A stretch of DNA of 64,000 nucleotides from Saururus chinensis (taxonomy: Eukaryota; Streptophyta; Magnoliopsida; Piperales; Saururaceae), in the NCBI GenBank assembly GCA_035235625.1, contig CP141145.1, positions 42,388,668 to 42,452,667 on the forward strand, in the 5' to 3' direction. The notes beneath the pieces were generated by a model. It was not told the origin of the DNA, did no database searches, and was given only the letters and a program-made list of their open reading frames with translations. The first letter of the stretch is position 1. Each line of letters starts with the position of its first letter. Position numbers and translations under genes: made by a program. Below, in pieces: positions 46,298-59,779 of the stretch.

Positions 46298-46302
46298 CAC
46301 AC

Positions 46303-47470
46303 CCGCAGAATCTGAAGGTGGGTGAGTAAATTCATACTCAGTGGGTTGAGTTAAGTTCTAAAAATATGCTTCATGGGCGTAAAAATTGTGCCATCTTTCC
46401 TTTGAAATCATTCAAAAAATAATAAAAGTCTAAAAATACGGTCACAGAATGTCGCGATATCAGACGACTTACACCCACGCTCATGGGGCAACGGGAGACA
46501 GAAGGAAAGAGAATCTCCCATAATATCCTAGTTCTTGTGTACACCAGAGCCAAATGTGGCGGTATCCAAAATTATCATAATAATCCCTAGTTTCGAGAAA
46601 CCAAGAACTATCCATAGGGTACAGTTACCCAAAACTCAGAGAAATCTTTTGAAAAGAGGAGATGCTTTTAAAGACATAGTTTCTTTCTAAAATATAAGAA
46701 GAATACCTTTAACAACACTTCGGTGAGTCAAAATCTTGGCATACAATTAGAATTTTAAACTACCTACCTTTAGCATGTGCAGAGTATAAGAATATCCACT
46801 CGTATAAAGAAAAACCCTCCATAAGATATTAGTCTTCGAGCAGTTAATTTGGCAGAATAACCTTCCCAGCGCGTAGAATGCCTTTGATTTTGTTGGGTAT
46901 GGCTTTTGAACGAACTAAAAAGGGTTTGAAACGGTCCAAAAATAGCAAAAAGAAGAAATGGGAGGATTAGGAGAGGGGTAGGGTTTTCTTAACTTTACAG
47001 AGGTCACCTTGAGAAAATGACCAGTGCGTAGAGCACCCTCGATTTGGTAGGAAGCGTGTCTTTGATCAGGTATATCGGACTTAAAATAGGTTAGAAGTAG
47101 TGAAAACAGTTAAAGGGGTAAGAACTGGACTTGGGTGAAAACAAGGGGGGGTTAGTTTTTATAGGGGGCGAAGGCGGTGGCGCGACGCCAGAAATGGTTG
47201 TGCCGCCGCCATTACTATGGGCACCGCCAATTTTGGCAGAGCGAGCGTGACGAACAAACGCTGCACCGCGGCGCGCCGAGGCGATCCAAGCCATTTTTTT
47301 TTAAACTTTAATCTTTTAATAAGTGTAACTTCCTGTCTCGGATTCGGTTTCGTGCATTCTTGGTACCGTTGAGATTGTATTAATGAGTCCTATGAGACTA
47401 GGCTACTGATGAGCTAGTTTACCCACTCATAAAAGAGGGCCCTATTGGTAAAACACACTTCTCAAGGTCA
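46303..47470 (-). mobile_element. Tekay-like LTR remnant, part right of solo LTR D
   Basis: Continues the LTR interrupted at 44878 and lies 3' (left) of the integrase relic in minus orientation, as expected for a 3' LTR. The border with the coding relic is not sharp. The ORF at 47091-47294 is not supported as a gene. Confidence 0.4.
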
Positions 47471-47479
47471 TAACTTCCA

Positions 47480-48890
47480 TTCCTGACCTCCGATTTACGA
47501 GTATATTTCAAATGGTCCTACAAAGCGAGGACTTTGTTTGCCTTTTATTCAAAATCTCATGACTCCTCGGGTTGGCAAAACCATTAATAATACTTGATCT
47601 CCCACGTTAAAGTCGATATATTTCCTTATCAGAATAACTCTTTTGACGGTTCTGGGATGCCATTAGACGATGTTTGACAAGTTTTACCTTATCTGCACAC
47701 TGTTGCAGAAATTCGGACTTAATGAATCTTCGTTCTCCTACTTCATTTTAAAATGTCGGCAATTGGCAAGGTCGTTCGTACAATGCTTCATAGGGTGTCA
47801 TACCTATGCTGTCATGATAGCTATTGTTGTAGGCGAACTCGATCAACGGTAAATGTTCATCCCAGTTACCTTTTCAATCCATTACACAAGCCCGTAACAT
47901 ATCTTCCAAAGTTTGAATAGTTCTTTCTGATTGTCCATTTGTTTGTGGGTGGAAAGCAGCAGTGTTGAACTTAAGATCTGTGCTTAATTCTTCTTGAAGT
48001 ACTTGCTAAAACTTGGAGGTAAATCGACTGTCTTGATCTAAAATGATCGATAACGGTATTCCATGCTGACTCACAATTTCCTTTATGTATAATTTTGCCA
48101 AATAACTTAGAGTTGTTTCTTTCTTAAAGGAAGAAAATGTGCACACTTTGTGAGTCAATCTACGATTACCCAAATGGATTCATGGCCTTGTGAAGTCCTC
48201 GGTAGTGCTGAAACAAAATCTATAGTAATGTGTTCCCACTTCCACTCAGGGATCTCTATCGTTTGAAGGTACCCCAAAGGTTTTTGGTGTTCAGCTTTAA
48301 CTTGCTTACAAGTTAAACATCTTGAAATATAATATCCTATATCCTTCTTCATCCCATTCCACCAAAAACTCCTTTTCAAATCTTGATACATTTTTGTTCC
48401 TCCTGGGTAGATGGTATATCGAGACCAATGTGCTTCATGTAATAGGTCTTCCTTTAGCTCAGGTATTTCTGGTACTACTAATCGTCCTTCAAATCGAATA
48501 CCTCCATCTGAGCCTTTGATAAAATCAGATCTTTGAAGCAAAGTTTGCACTTTTTTATTACCTTTCTGACCTTGAAGAACATGTTCAACTAGTACATATT
48601 TTACTTCTAAGTTGGCAATGAAAGATTTCTTGTTTTCATATTGTACTTCGGGTTAGAAACTTATTGTTTCCTCCAACAGTTTCCTTTCCTTAACAAGCAT
48701 GAAGGCTAATCCCCCAGATTTACGACTTAAAGCATCAGCTACTACATTGGCTTTTCTAGAATGATGATAGAAAAGTCATAATCCTTGAGATATTCAATCC
48801 ATCATCTTTGCCTCATATTGAGATCACGTTGGGAAAATATATATTTTAAACTTTGATCATCAGTAAAAACTTCAAACTTTTCTCAGATTT
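47480..48890 (-). pseudogene. Tekay-like pol relic: RNase H end and integrase
   Basis: Read right to left: an RNase H end with FEVFTDDQSLKYIFSQRDLN and KANVVADALSRKSGG, then the integrase HHCC zinc finger (HEAHWSRYTIYPGGTKMY ... CLTCKQVKAEH), the start of the catalytic core (WEHITIDFVSALP), and further down [21 protein letters not shown]. Several stops and frameshifts are present. RT, gag and the 5' half are absent; the relic ends abruptly at about 48890 against another LTR. Confidence 0.8.
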
Positions 48891-50991
48891 CACATAAGTG
48901 TCTTTCACACCCTTTCTCATCATGTAACTATATCACATAAACCTGCATTATAGTGTCTCATTACACACTTTCTGATCATACATTTATATCACATAAATCT
49001 CCATAATAGTGTCTCAACTACACAATTTCTGATTATGTATTTATATCACATAAACCTGCATAATAGTGTCTCAACCACACAATTTCTGATTATGCATTCA
49101 TATCCCATAAACTTGTATAATAGTGTCTCAACCACACAATTTCTGATTATGCATTCATATCACATAAACTTGTATAATAGTGTCTCAACCACACAATTTT
49201 TTATTATGTATTCATATCATATAAACCTGCATAATAGAGTGTCAACTATACAATTTCTGATTATGCATTCATATCACATCCTCATTCATCCTACACGACA
49301 AACGTGTCAAACACGTGATACACAATCATGCATAGCATTCATAATACACATGCATCAATACAAATGATGAATGCCTCCATCAGAAAGTAAACACAAGTAT
49401 TGCCACATAGGAAGGACAGTCAAGGCCATGAAGGTGAGACGTGGTCCGATTTTCACACAGGAAATAGAGGAGAGTCAAGGCTGTCAACCCCTAAAGCTAC
49501 TCGCCCTGGATGATCCTGGCCAAAGATGTTTGATTCTCACACAAAAAACCTAGAGCAAGTGTGTTCGCCCAGGGACATCTCCTGCGGTGGGAAGAGCGTG
49601 AATTCCCACACAGGGAACCCTATAACACATGGTAGCTGGTGCTTGAGAGTACCACTCTTGATTCTCATGATTTAGATGACAATCTAAATAATCTCATCCG
49701 CAAGACAAGTACACAACTCGTCTCCACATATCTCAATTTAACTAGACTCAACCCGGGGGTATACATGTTCCACACAGGAACTTAAATCGAAAATATGTCC
49801 TTTTGGACCAACCAAGTTTCGATTAATTTTACTGATCGATTAATTCCGCATGCAATCTCAATCATTGCATATAATTGATCAAATCTGGTTAAAAAATGAT
49901 AAAACATCATTCACAAAGTCCAATAGATGATGCATGATATCATGATATATTCATAAGCAAAAGTATACGTGGGTTCCAACACATGGAACGTGCTCCCATA
50001 GGTCCCTTCATGCATCATAATTGCATCATAATTAATTACAATTTTATAGTAGATTCCTCATACGTGTGTTCATGCATATTCTAAGCATATGACAAATGTT
50101 TTGACATAAACTCATGAGGCAATATGCGCATGCTTAAACACATTCAAAACAATGACTTCAAACTGAAATCAAAGTGAAATCTATCATAAAGCTTAAATCC
50201 ATCCATGTAAAACCAAATGCTGAACTCCTACAATTATGATTATTCTACACATAAAGCCATAACATGATAACATTCATTACTCACAATCCATTCCCATCAT
50301 AAGATAACATATCTTAGCATTTACCATATAATGTCCCTGTTGGAAACATACTCCAATCATAAGAATTCCAATATTCAAAGATTCAAAGTTTCAATGTTAA
50401 CATGTATAACTACCAACATATTCTACCAAATAACAAATACTTAAGCATACTTCATAAATCTCCATCATCAATGTCACACCCTTCCAGTAGCTTCATTGCA
50501 ACATAAAACACTTTCCATAAACATTGGAAACATCAATTTGAGGACAAATACTGAAATGAGCATAAATTTCCAAAAATAGCCGAAGTGTTGTATAGAAAAT
50601 TGATCGGCCTGGCAGGCCGTTCGATTGGCCCGATCGATAGCCCACAAGGCCGATAAATCACCAACAAGGCAAATCAAGACCTTCTTTATTTCAAAAATCA
50701 AAACCAAGACACCATGAAAGCTCCTTAAAACCTTCATCTATGGTCTCGCACACTATCAAAATCCCATCAAACCTTTCAGAACACTAATTTAACTCATTCT
50801 AAGAAAAAACCCTAAGAAATTGAAGCAAGAGATAAATATTTATTAAACCTACCATTAGAGCTCTAATCAAGCAAAACTCATTCAAATAAAATCATAAAAT
50901 CAAGATTTTTACCACCACAAAGCTGAGATTTGAAAGACCCATTACCTTTCCTTGTTGATTTCGGTCGGATTAAACCTTCAATCACCTCCAC
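48890..50991 (-). mobile_element. Diverged fragment of an LTR related to solo LTRs A and B
   Basis: Corresponds to about 6985-9140 of LTR A, sharing the order ~55-bp tandem array, ACACAGGAACTTAAATC block, GATCGATAG motif and GAAGACCCATTACC-like block. The left end is truncated inside the array; the right end stops at the TG of the next LTR (50992). Confidence 0.65.
48950..49290. repeat. Tandem array, about 58-bp period, 5-6 units
   Basis: Units read TATCACATAAACCTGCATAA then TAGTGTCTCAACCACACAAT then TTCTGATTATGCATTCA, equivalent in position to the arrays of LTRs A and B but different in sequence. Confidence 0.8.
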
Positions 50992-51640
50992 TGACACAGT
51001 CACAATTTCACAACCCAACAATAACACTTCGAGATGTAAAATTCAATATTGCATAACTGGAATTGTATCCAGAAAACTAAGGATGAAAATATTCTTGACA
51101 GAATTTACTGACAGATTTTCTTACTGCTCCATTCATTCAGCAGAACAACAGATTAACCAATCCTGAGTTGAATTCAAACTAACAACAACAATTGACAAAT
51201 GAAAACTAAACACTAGCAGGAATCCACCTGAGCTACTTGAATCCACAAGCAATAGAAGAAGCCTCGCTGAATCCACAACGAGAAGTTCTCAACTCCATGA
51301 GAATAGAGACTTCGAACTTTAGATCCAGAAGTTTCGGGAAAGAAATTTCATCTGTTCGCAAAAAGGTGCCCAATTCAGCTTCACAAACTTATTTATACTG
51401 ATTAGATGTAATCTTCCAGATCCGGATGATTCGGAGCACATTTAAAATTCCCCGCCAGAAACCAAACTCTTCTTTTCCCAGCATTCTCTAAATCCCCTGC
51501 TCGAGAAGATGACTAACGACATTACTGGTCATTTTGTTAAACTAAGATGTCACAAATGCCCCTTCATTGTTTCACGTATTTACTCATCAAATCAACACCG
51601 CCATATTTGAAACATTAGTGATTACCAGAAATAGCCCTTC
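50992..51640 (-). mobile_element. Probable 3' LTR (part) of the CRM/Reina-like element
   Basis: The left end is TGACACAG (CA-ended LTR on the minus strand). A minus-strand TATA box, TATAAATA, lies at 51390-51397. It lies downstream of the minus-strand integrase at 55.3-56.2 kb once solo LTR B is removed. The U3 end is not resolved. Confidence 0.5.
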
Positions 51641-51645
51641 GTATT
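51641..51645. repeat. Left 5-bp target-site duplication of solo LTR B
   Basis: GTATT before TGTCACG; repeated at 55071-55075 after CCTTACA. Confidence 0.9.
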
Positions 51646-54600
51646 TGTCACGCCCCGGTGATGCCTGACCCGAGCCGATCCAGGGGCCGGTCAAGCGCGC
51701 GGGGGCGACGAAGTGAAAATTTAGAAATGATCTAGCGGAAGACTTAACCCTAACCACGGGCGATTAACAGCAACACGGAGTGCGTACAATCCTTTGAGCA
51801 AGAGTAAATAAAAGGGAAGAAAATGTGTTGTTTATCACAAAGTAAACAACAATCTCAAACCCACAAGCTTAGTTAAGTAAAGCCCACACCGGCTCAAAAT
51901 AAGTCATAATCATCACAACTGTAGTATATGACATAAATCCAAAACAAGAACCCTACACAAAGGTTCGAACATAAAGCATGAAACAAACGCAGGTAAGTCA
52001 CTCAACGATCTCCAACATCACACCCAAGCTACCTCTGACCTTTCCTCAAAGAGGCAATCCTGTCCGTCTGCGTGTCGCACCACGCAGCCCCAAATCAAAA
52101 CACAAAAGAGGGGTGAGTTTTAACAAACTCAGCAATGGTTTTAATATCACTGTCAACGTTAAAAATACGATAGCATAGTAATGAGATCATTCAAATCACA
52201 GATTTTCATGGTGCATCACTTTCTGATCACACATTCATGTCATCTAACACTGCATCATAATGCATAATTCAACCTACATGGATGTATCTCTAGCATACAT
52301 ATCCCCACATGCATTCACATTATACCAATCCCGCATGGATGTATCTCTAACATACATATTCCCACATGCATAATATCATCACAACCTGCATGGATGTATC
52401 TCTAACATACATATTCCCACCTGCATAATATCATCATAATCTGCATGGATGTATCTCTAACATACATATTTCCACATGCATTTTATCATCAAAGTCAACA
52501 TGCATGGATGTATCTCTAACATACATATTCCACATGCATAACATCAAAATCAACATGCATGGATGTATCTCTAACATACATATTCCCACATGCATAATAT
52601 CATCACAATCCACCTCCATCAAGGAGTAATCACACGTTAACGTCACACAGACGGGAGCATAGACAAGGCCACGAAGGCGTGTCATGGTCCAAAATCCTAT
52701 ACAAGAATTCAAGAAAGATCGGGGTTGTCAATCCCTAATACTGCTCGCCCTGGACGATCCTGGCCAAGGATGTCCCATTCTCACACAGAGAATCTAGAGT
52801 AGGGGTGTTCGCCCAGGGACATCTCTTGCGAAGGGAAGAGCCCGAGTTCTCACACAGAGAACCCTAGAACACGTGGTAGCGGGGTGCACACGGCATACCA
52901 CACTGGATTCTCAGGGTCCAGATGACACACATAATAACATTCTCACATATCCGCAAGACAAGTACACAACTCGTCCCCACATCATTCCATTAAACAAGAC
53001 TCAACCCGGGGAGTGCACTCGTTCCACACAGGAACTTCAATCGTTCCACACAGGAACTTCAAATCAAAATATGTCCTTTCGGACCAATCAACTTGCGATT
53101 AATCCACGACCGATAAACCCGGCACACAATTTCATCACATTGCATCCAATCGGTCAAATTCGATTAATCACGATGAAGCCTCACTTGAAAATCCATTTTC
53201 ATGATACGTGCAGCATGGTACATGCGTGGGCAAAGCATACATAAATCCTAATCCATGATATGTGCGCTCATCAGCCCCTAATGCATCATTCCTACTCACA
53301 ATGTCAAGCTTCAACATCATCATTTAACCCCCACATGTGTGTGTGTGTAACTAGTAGAAGCCTTTCACATAATGCATATCAACATGCTTGAAAATCAACT
53401 CACTACCACACTACACATGTAAATTTCTATCTAAACATGAATTTCAGCGGAAATCATAGTAGAAGAATCGTCGAAATCATAGCTAAATTTAAAACTCAAC
53501 CACAAAGGCTAAACACATATAACATCACTCATTTCATCATTGAGTCATGACATTCGCCAACATTCACACACCACTAACCACAATCTATCATGACAAATCA
53601 GTCCAACAATGATTGTAGTCCTACTAAAAATATATGCTTATCCAAAGGGAAACAACCGTTCATAATTTCAAGATAACGATTCCAACATCATGCCACAAAA
53701 CATAAGTCATCCCACCATCTCTAAGCATATGTCTCAACTCTATAAACTCAATAGCATGTATTTCCAGTAGCCTAACATAGCTTAAAACACTCCACATTCA
53801 TATAAAATTGGCAAGCTAAAGTGGAATCATCAAAATAGACATCATATGCACAACACACAATTTCCTGTGTAGCCGATCGATCGCCCTTCAGGCCGTTCGA
53901 TCGGTTACACGCAAAAATTTGAAATTTACAGTTCAGCCGATCGATCGCCCTGCAAGGCCAATCGATCGCCAACACGGCAAAACAGTCATCTTCTTCCTTT
54001 CACAAAATCAAACTGAAACACCATAGATAACACTTCAAATCCACATCTAACACCCTAATCATCATCAAAAGTCCTCCTTGACTTCCAGAATATCAAACCA
54101 AACCATAATAATGCAAAACCCTAAGAAATCAGGATTAAATAATTCCATTTTCTAATCTTACCATTAACACACTAAATCAAGCAAACCATTTCGAAATAAG
54201 CCAAAAATGAAGAGTTTTACCATGGATAAACAGAGATTTCGAAGACCCATTACCTCAGCACTTGATTAAGCTCGGATTGAAGAGTCACCCTTCTTGAAAT
54301 CCTTGAAAACATAATGAGTTTGAATTAAACTCTAATAGAAATCGATTTACCCAAGAAATCCTTAATTAAACCTTAGATCTAGGGCTTATTGGTAGTAAAA
54401 ATCGAATTTTGAATGTTAGGGTTTGTAGTACAACACAAATCAGTAGCTTTTGATGATCAAAAACGAATTGAATCAAGGGGAAAATGGTAGATTTGGAAGA
54501 AATTAAGAGAAAAACCATGGATTAGTGCTTAATTAGAGCAAGCTTACCTTAATCGGCTTCTAATTCGGGCCTAAGTGGGGATTAGGCCAGCCCTCCTTCC

Positions 54601-55070
54601 TTAGCCTATTCCCAAAAATGGAAATGGCTCTGGTTTACCCTTTTATAGTAAGGGTTGGGGTAGGCATAGGTAAGTTTTGGGGTGTAAATATGAAAAGTAG
54701 GCTAAAAGTGGGTATTTTGCAAATTTAAGCACAATTTAAGCCTAATAAAATTCTAAAAAATTTTGTGGGACCTTAAGTATATGTCTAGGTTCATTTGACA
54801 GAAAAATAAATTTTTTGACAGTGGGGCCCACAGGGGTCCCGCCAAAACCCTAATTTTTGGGGAAAATAGTGAAAATTCCGAAAAATCCCAAAAATTCACA
54901 TTTGGTTTAAAATCACTTAAAACCACTAATGTTGAAGTTAATTTTGATTAAAACTATCACAAACATTATTTATTTACGAAATCACCGAATAAGATCAGAA
55001 AACGCGTAAATCTCACGATAACCCATAATTAAAGAAAACCAAAACCGGTTCAAAGATGAGGGTCCTTACA
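51646..55070 (-). mobile_element. Solo LTR B of the same Tekay/Del-like family as LTR A (3425 bp)
   Basis: Begins TGTCACGCCCCGG, ends GGGTCCTTACA, and has perfect GTATT duplications. It aligns with LTR A over its whole length; differences include 6 rather than 7 units in the ~55-bp array (52262-52610) and 2 rather than 3 GTTCCACACAGGAACTTC units. The minus-strand TATA box is at 54640-54647. It is inserted in the 3' non-coding part of the CRM/Reina-like element and is therefore younger. Confidence 0.9.
52262..52610. repeat. Tandem array in LTR B, 6 units of about 55 bp
   Basis: Same GCATGGATGTATCTCTAACA hairpin unit as in LTR A. Confidence 0.85.
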
Positions 55071-55075
55071 GTATT

Positions 55076-58000
55076 AATACCATTGGAACAGTTGTTTGAT
55101 CAAATGCTTCAGTGAACCTCTTTCATTATAGTTTCCACATGTCTCAATTCACAGCACTGCATCATAGCATCCCACCCAAAGAAAGCTCGACCTCGAGCTA
55201 AATCTGATGAGGGGCATGAAATGAAAAAAGATCAGAGACATTAAAAGTATTTGAAAATGCAAAAGGACGAAGGTAGATCCACGACATAGGCATTGGGATT
55301 AATTTTCTGTACAATCTTAAATGGGCCAAACTTTTTCTGAGACAACTTCAAATAACTGCGCAAATGGACCATAACCATATCACCCTCAGCAAATTCATGA
55401 ACCCGGCGATGTTTGTCAGCAGCAGATTTGTAGGTCTAATTGGATTTCTAGATATTCTAAAAAACTTGCTGATGGAGAGATTGAAATTTTGACAAAATAT
55501 CAACAGCTTTGACATTATCTCCCTTTTGTTTAGGATGTGCAACAAAGTCAAGAGGATGATGGGGAAGTTGACCATAAATGACTTCAAAAGGACTAAATCC
55601 AGTAGACCGATTAATAGAGGAATTATATGCAAATTCGGCTTGTGCCAAATATAAATCTCAATGCTTAGGAGTATCATTGGATAAACAACGAAGTAATGTG
55701 CCCAAAGACTTGTTTACCACCTCTGTCTGACCATCCGTTTGGGGAGGACAAGTGGAACTAAACTGTAACCTTGTATCTAATATTTTCCATAAAGTGAGCC
55801 AAAAATGGCTAAGAAACCTATTGTCCCTGTCAGAAGTGATTGTTCTGGGAATACCATGGTATTTAACAATTTCTTTGAAAAACAATAAGGCAACATGTGT
55901 AGCATCAGTTGTTTTCTTGCAAGGGATGAAATGAGCCATCTTGGAAAATCTATCTACCACAACAAAAACAGAATCGACACCTCTTTGAGTCTTTGGTAGG
56001 CCAAACACAAAATCCATAGAGATGTCAGTCCATGGAGTAGTAGGAACAGGTAATGGTAAGTATAAACCAGTGTTCTGAACATGGCCTTTTGATTTTTGAC
56101 AAACCATGCACTTAGCAACAAACCTGCTGACATCTTTGATAACATTGGGCCAATAATACCTGCTTTTAACCAAACCCAATGTTTTGTCTCTACCGACATG
56201 ACCACCCAATCCACCACAGTGTAGTTCCTTGATCAAATGGTCTCTCATAGATCCTTTAGGAATGCACAGTAGATTATTCTTATAAAGAAATCCATCAACA
56301 ACATGGTAATCTGTTTTAAACTGGGGATTGTCATGACACTGTTTCCATATTTCATGAAAATTGGGATCAGTGGAATAAAGCTCTGGTAAGGATTCAAAAC
56401 CAAAGATGGAAGTTTGAAGACTAATTAATAAAGTAGAGCTTACTCAAAGCATCTACAACTTTATTTACCTGACCTGATTTGTGTCGAATAACAAATGTAT
56501 ACTCTTGTAATTCACTAATCCATCTAGCTGTAATTCACTAATCCATCTAGCATGCATCCTTGTGACTTTTTGTTGAGAATGCAAAAACTTCAATGATTGG
56601 TGATCAGTATGGAGAATGAATTCTCGATGAAGTAAATATTGCCGCCAATGTTTTAAAGCTTGGACTACAGCAAATAATTCCAAAGTATAGGCAGACCACT
56701 TCTTGCGAGACTCATTTAATTTTTCACTGTAATAGGCTACATGTTTGTTTTCTTGTACCAACACAGCACCCACTCCTATACAAGACGCATCAATTTCCAC
56801 TTCAAAGACTTTGTCAAAATCTGGCAGAGCTAAAATAGGTGCAGAAACTAATTTTTCTTTCAAGAGCTGGAAACTATCTGTTGGTGCTGTGGACCACTAA
56901 AACTGATTCTTTTTCAAACATTCTGTCAGTGGAGCAGCTAACATACTAAAATTTCGAACAAACCTCCTGTAAAATGTAGCCATCCCCAAGAAACTTCTGA
57001 GTTCAGTCACTGATTTTGGAACTGGCCAATCAACTATTGCTTGTATTTTGGATTGATCAACATGAATGCCTTGAGAGTTGATAATATATCCCAGAAAAAG
57101 CAACTCTTCAGTCATGAAGGTTGATGGTTCAGGTTTTGAAGCCCTTCCTTGGTAAATTCGTGGTAGTTTAAATTGATGATTAAACTATTTTCCTGCAAAG
57201 CTAACAAGACTTGTCTCAAGTGTAGTAAATGATCTGCTTCACAAGTACTAAAGATGAGGATATCATCAAAGTAAACTACCATGAATTTACCAAGAAAGGG
57301 CTTCAAAACCTGAACCATCAATCTCATGAATGTGCTAGGAGTGTTGGATAACCCAAAGGGCATGACCATCCATTCATAAAGTCCCTCTTTTGTCTTGAAA
57401 GCAGTTTTCCATTCATCACCACTTCGGATTCTTACTTGATGATAGCCACTTTTAAGATCTATTTTAGAAAATAACTTGGCTCCATGAAGCATGTCAAGCA
57501 TATCATCCAACCTAGGTATAGGAAACCGATATTTGACTGTTATTTTATTTATGGCTCTGCTATCTATACACATCCGCCAACTGCCATCTTTTTTTGGCAC
57601 TAATAAAGCAGGTACAACACATGGGCTAAGGCTCTCTCTTATTAGACCCCTTTTAAGTAAATCCTCCACTTGTTCCTGTAAGATTTGGTGCTCTTTGGGT
57701 GTCATCCTGTAATGGGGTAAGTTAGGTAAATTTGAACCTGGTATAAGATCAATTTGATGTTGAATATCTCTCCAAGGTGGTAGTTCATTAGGAAGATCAT
57801 CTGGCATAATTCCCTTGAATTCAGTTGAAAGGGATTTTAACTATTTTGGTATTTTGGAAGCACAATCTTCAACTTTGTTAACCACTAAAGCCAACATAGG
57901 AATAGTTTTGTCGATATCCTTTTTTAGATTAGAAGTGAGTAGAAAAGCCTTTTTGCTCTTTGAGTATTCAGTAGTGGTTTTGTTACACAGATCTGGCAAA

Positions 58001-58119
58001 AGCTTAACTGTAATTCCATTAAACTGAAAAGAATATGTATTTTCTTTACCTTGATGTGTCGAATCCACTTCATATTGCCATGGCCTACCCAATAACAGTT
58101 GAACATGAGGCAAAGGAGA
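55076..58119 (-). pseudogene. CRM/Reina-like Ty3/gypsy pol: protease end, RT, RNase H, integrase
   Basis: Read right to left: protease C-terminus (LLLGRPWQYEVD, 58113-57841), an in-frame stop at 57841-57843, RT at 57807-57112 with [27 protein letters not shown] and the YFDDIL catalytic box, then a frame change to the RT thumb/connection (57115-56897), RNase H (56863-56465; IDASCIGVGAVL, TDHQSLKFL), integrase HHCC and core (56248-55658; CMVCQKSKG, MDFVFGLP, TSDRD, PQTDGQTEVVN) and the integrase C-terminal part (55650-55348). Gag and the 5' LTR are missing. At least one stop and several frameshifts make it inactive. The phrases [17 protein letters not shown] and [13 protein letters not shown] fit CRM/Reina chromoviruses. 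Confidence 0.88.
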
Positions 58120-59760
58120 TGACTAGAGTTCCTGAAGAACTATGATCTCACTACCTCTTATCATCCCAGTCAAGCTAATGTGGTGGTGGATGCCTTGAGT
58201 AAAAAATCAGCCACTTCGATAACTTGTATGTATGTTCAAGAATGGCTCTTGTATGAGGATGTCATTGAGCTTAAACAGGAGTTAGCTATGGAGGACACAT
58301 GTAGTTGGTTCACCAACCTTTCCATAAGCTCTACCTTGGTTGATGTTGTAGTTAAAGCTAAAAATAGGGATGATGAAACTCAAGCTTTAAGGCTTAGACA
58401 AAGGAGAATGTAGTGTTGGACTTCAAGGAGAAGCCCGATGGGAGCTTGACGTATAAGGGATGGTGGTGCGTGCCAAACTCCATGGAGTTAAAGGAGCATA
58501 TCCTGTCAGAAGCACACCATTCTAAGTTCTCCATCCACCCTGGAGGAACTAAAATGTACCATGTCGTGAAGAGAACATTTTGGTGGAAAGGGATGAAGAA
58601 GGATATTGCGGCCTACGTGTCCAAATGCCTTGTATGCCAACAAGTCAAGGCAGAGCATCAGCATTTGAGCGGTTTATTACAACCATTTCCGATTCTGGAG
58701 TGGAAGTGGGAGAACCTAGCCATGGATTTTGTTTCCAATTTGCCTAGATCGCCGAGCAGTAATGACGCGGTGTGGGTTATCATCGATCAGAGCCGAAGTC
58801 CGCTCATTTCCTTGCGATTAGAATGACTACTCATTTGGACACTTTAGCTGCCCTATATATGAAGGATGTCGTACAATTACCCGAAATACCAGTATCCGTT
58901 GTTTCCCTCATTTCACTTCCAGATTTTGGCAAAGCTTTTAGAGCGCATTGGACACATCTCTACATCTCAGTTTAGGCTATCATCCTCAGACAGACGGGCA
59001 ATTTGAGAGGATTATCCATATGCTGGTGAACATACTTTGAGCATGTATCCACGAGTAGAAGGGCACTTGGGAGCAACATTTTCCGATGGTAGAGTTTGCC
59101 TATAATAATAGCTACCAAGCAAGCATTAAGATGGCACCATTCGAGGCACTCTACGGGCATCCATGTCGATCTCCCTTGTGTTGGAGTGAGGTTTATCTTC
59201 TCACCAACCCTGATCTCATACAACAAACAGTGGAGAAGATACACCTCAATTAGGAGAGATTACAAATAGCTCAGAGCCGTCAAGAAAGCTACGTCGACAG
59301 GAGTTGGACTTTAGCGTTGGCGACAATATTCCTTAAGATTTCTCCAACCCGTGGTGTGGTCCGATTTGGGCAACGGGGGAAGCTATCACCCCAATGTATT
59401 GGGTCATTTGAAATATTGGAACGGGTAGGTGCCACAGCATATTGAATGGCTCTTCCACCTTGATTGGCCGATATCCACAACATATTCCACATCTCACTTC
59501 TTCAGAAGTATGAGCCAGATCCTACTCATGTGTTGGATTTCGAGCCATTGGAACTCTAAAAGAATCTTTCCCACGATGAGGTACCTATTCATATCCTAGA
59601 CTGAAAAGAAAATGTACTACAATATAAGGCTATTCCACTTGTGAAGGTGTTGTGGATGAACCACTGGGTCGAGGAAGCCACGTGCAAAAGAGAGGATGAG
59701 ATGAGAAAGAAGAATCCTCATCTTTTTGGCTTCAACCTCTAGCGAATTTTGAAGGCCAAA
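58120..59760 (+). pseudogene. Tekay/Del pol 3' part: RNase H end, integrase, chromodomain
   Basis: Starts mid-gene with LKNYDLTTSYHPSQANVVVDALSKKS (RNase H tail). It continues with the integrase zinc finger (HILSEAHHSKFSIHPGG ... CLVCQQVKAEHQ), the catalytic core start (WENLAMDFVSNLP) and, at about 59560-59740, a chromodomain relic (DEVPIHILD, VKVLWMNHWVEEATCKREDEMRKK, ending NPHLFGF), the hallmark of the Tekay clade. Several stops and frame changes. It abuts the oppositely oriented CRM/Reina-like pol at 58119/58120 and leads directly into its polypurine tract and 3' LTR. Confidence 0.85.
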
Positions 59761-59766
59761 ATTCCT

Positions 59767-59779
59767 AAGAGGGGGAGGA
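59767..59779 (+). promoter_or_regulatory. Polypurine tract of the Tekay element
   Basis: AAGAGGGGGAGGA, directly before the LTR start TGTAAGAATTC. Confidence 0.85.

Noticed and set aside
47091-47294. Short Ala/Pro-rich minus-strand protein
   Set aside because: Lies in an LTR remnant, with no family resemblance.
6420-55070. LTRs A and B as the 5' and 3' LTRs of one giant element
   Set aside because: Each has its own perfect, different 5-bp duplication (TAAGT and GTATT), and host genes lie between them.
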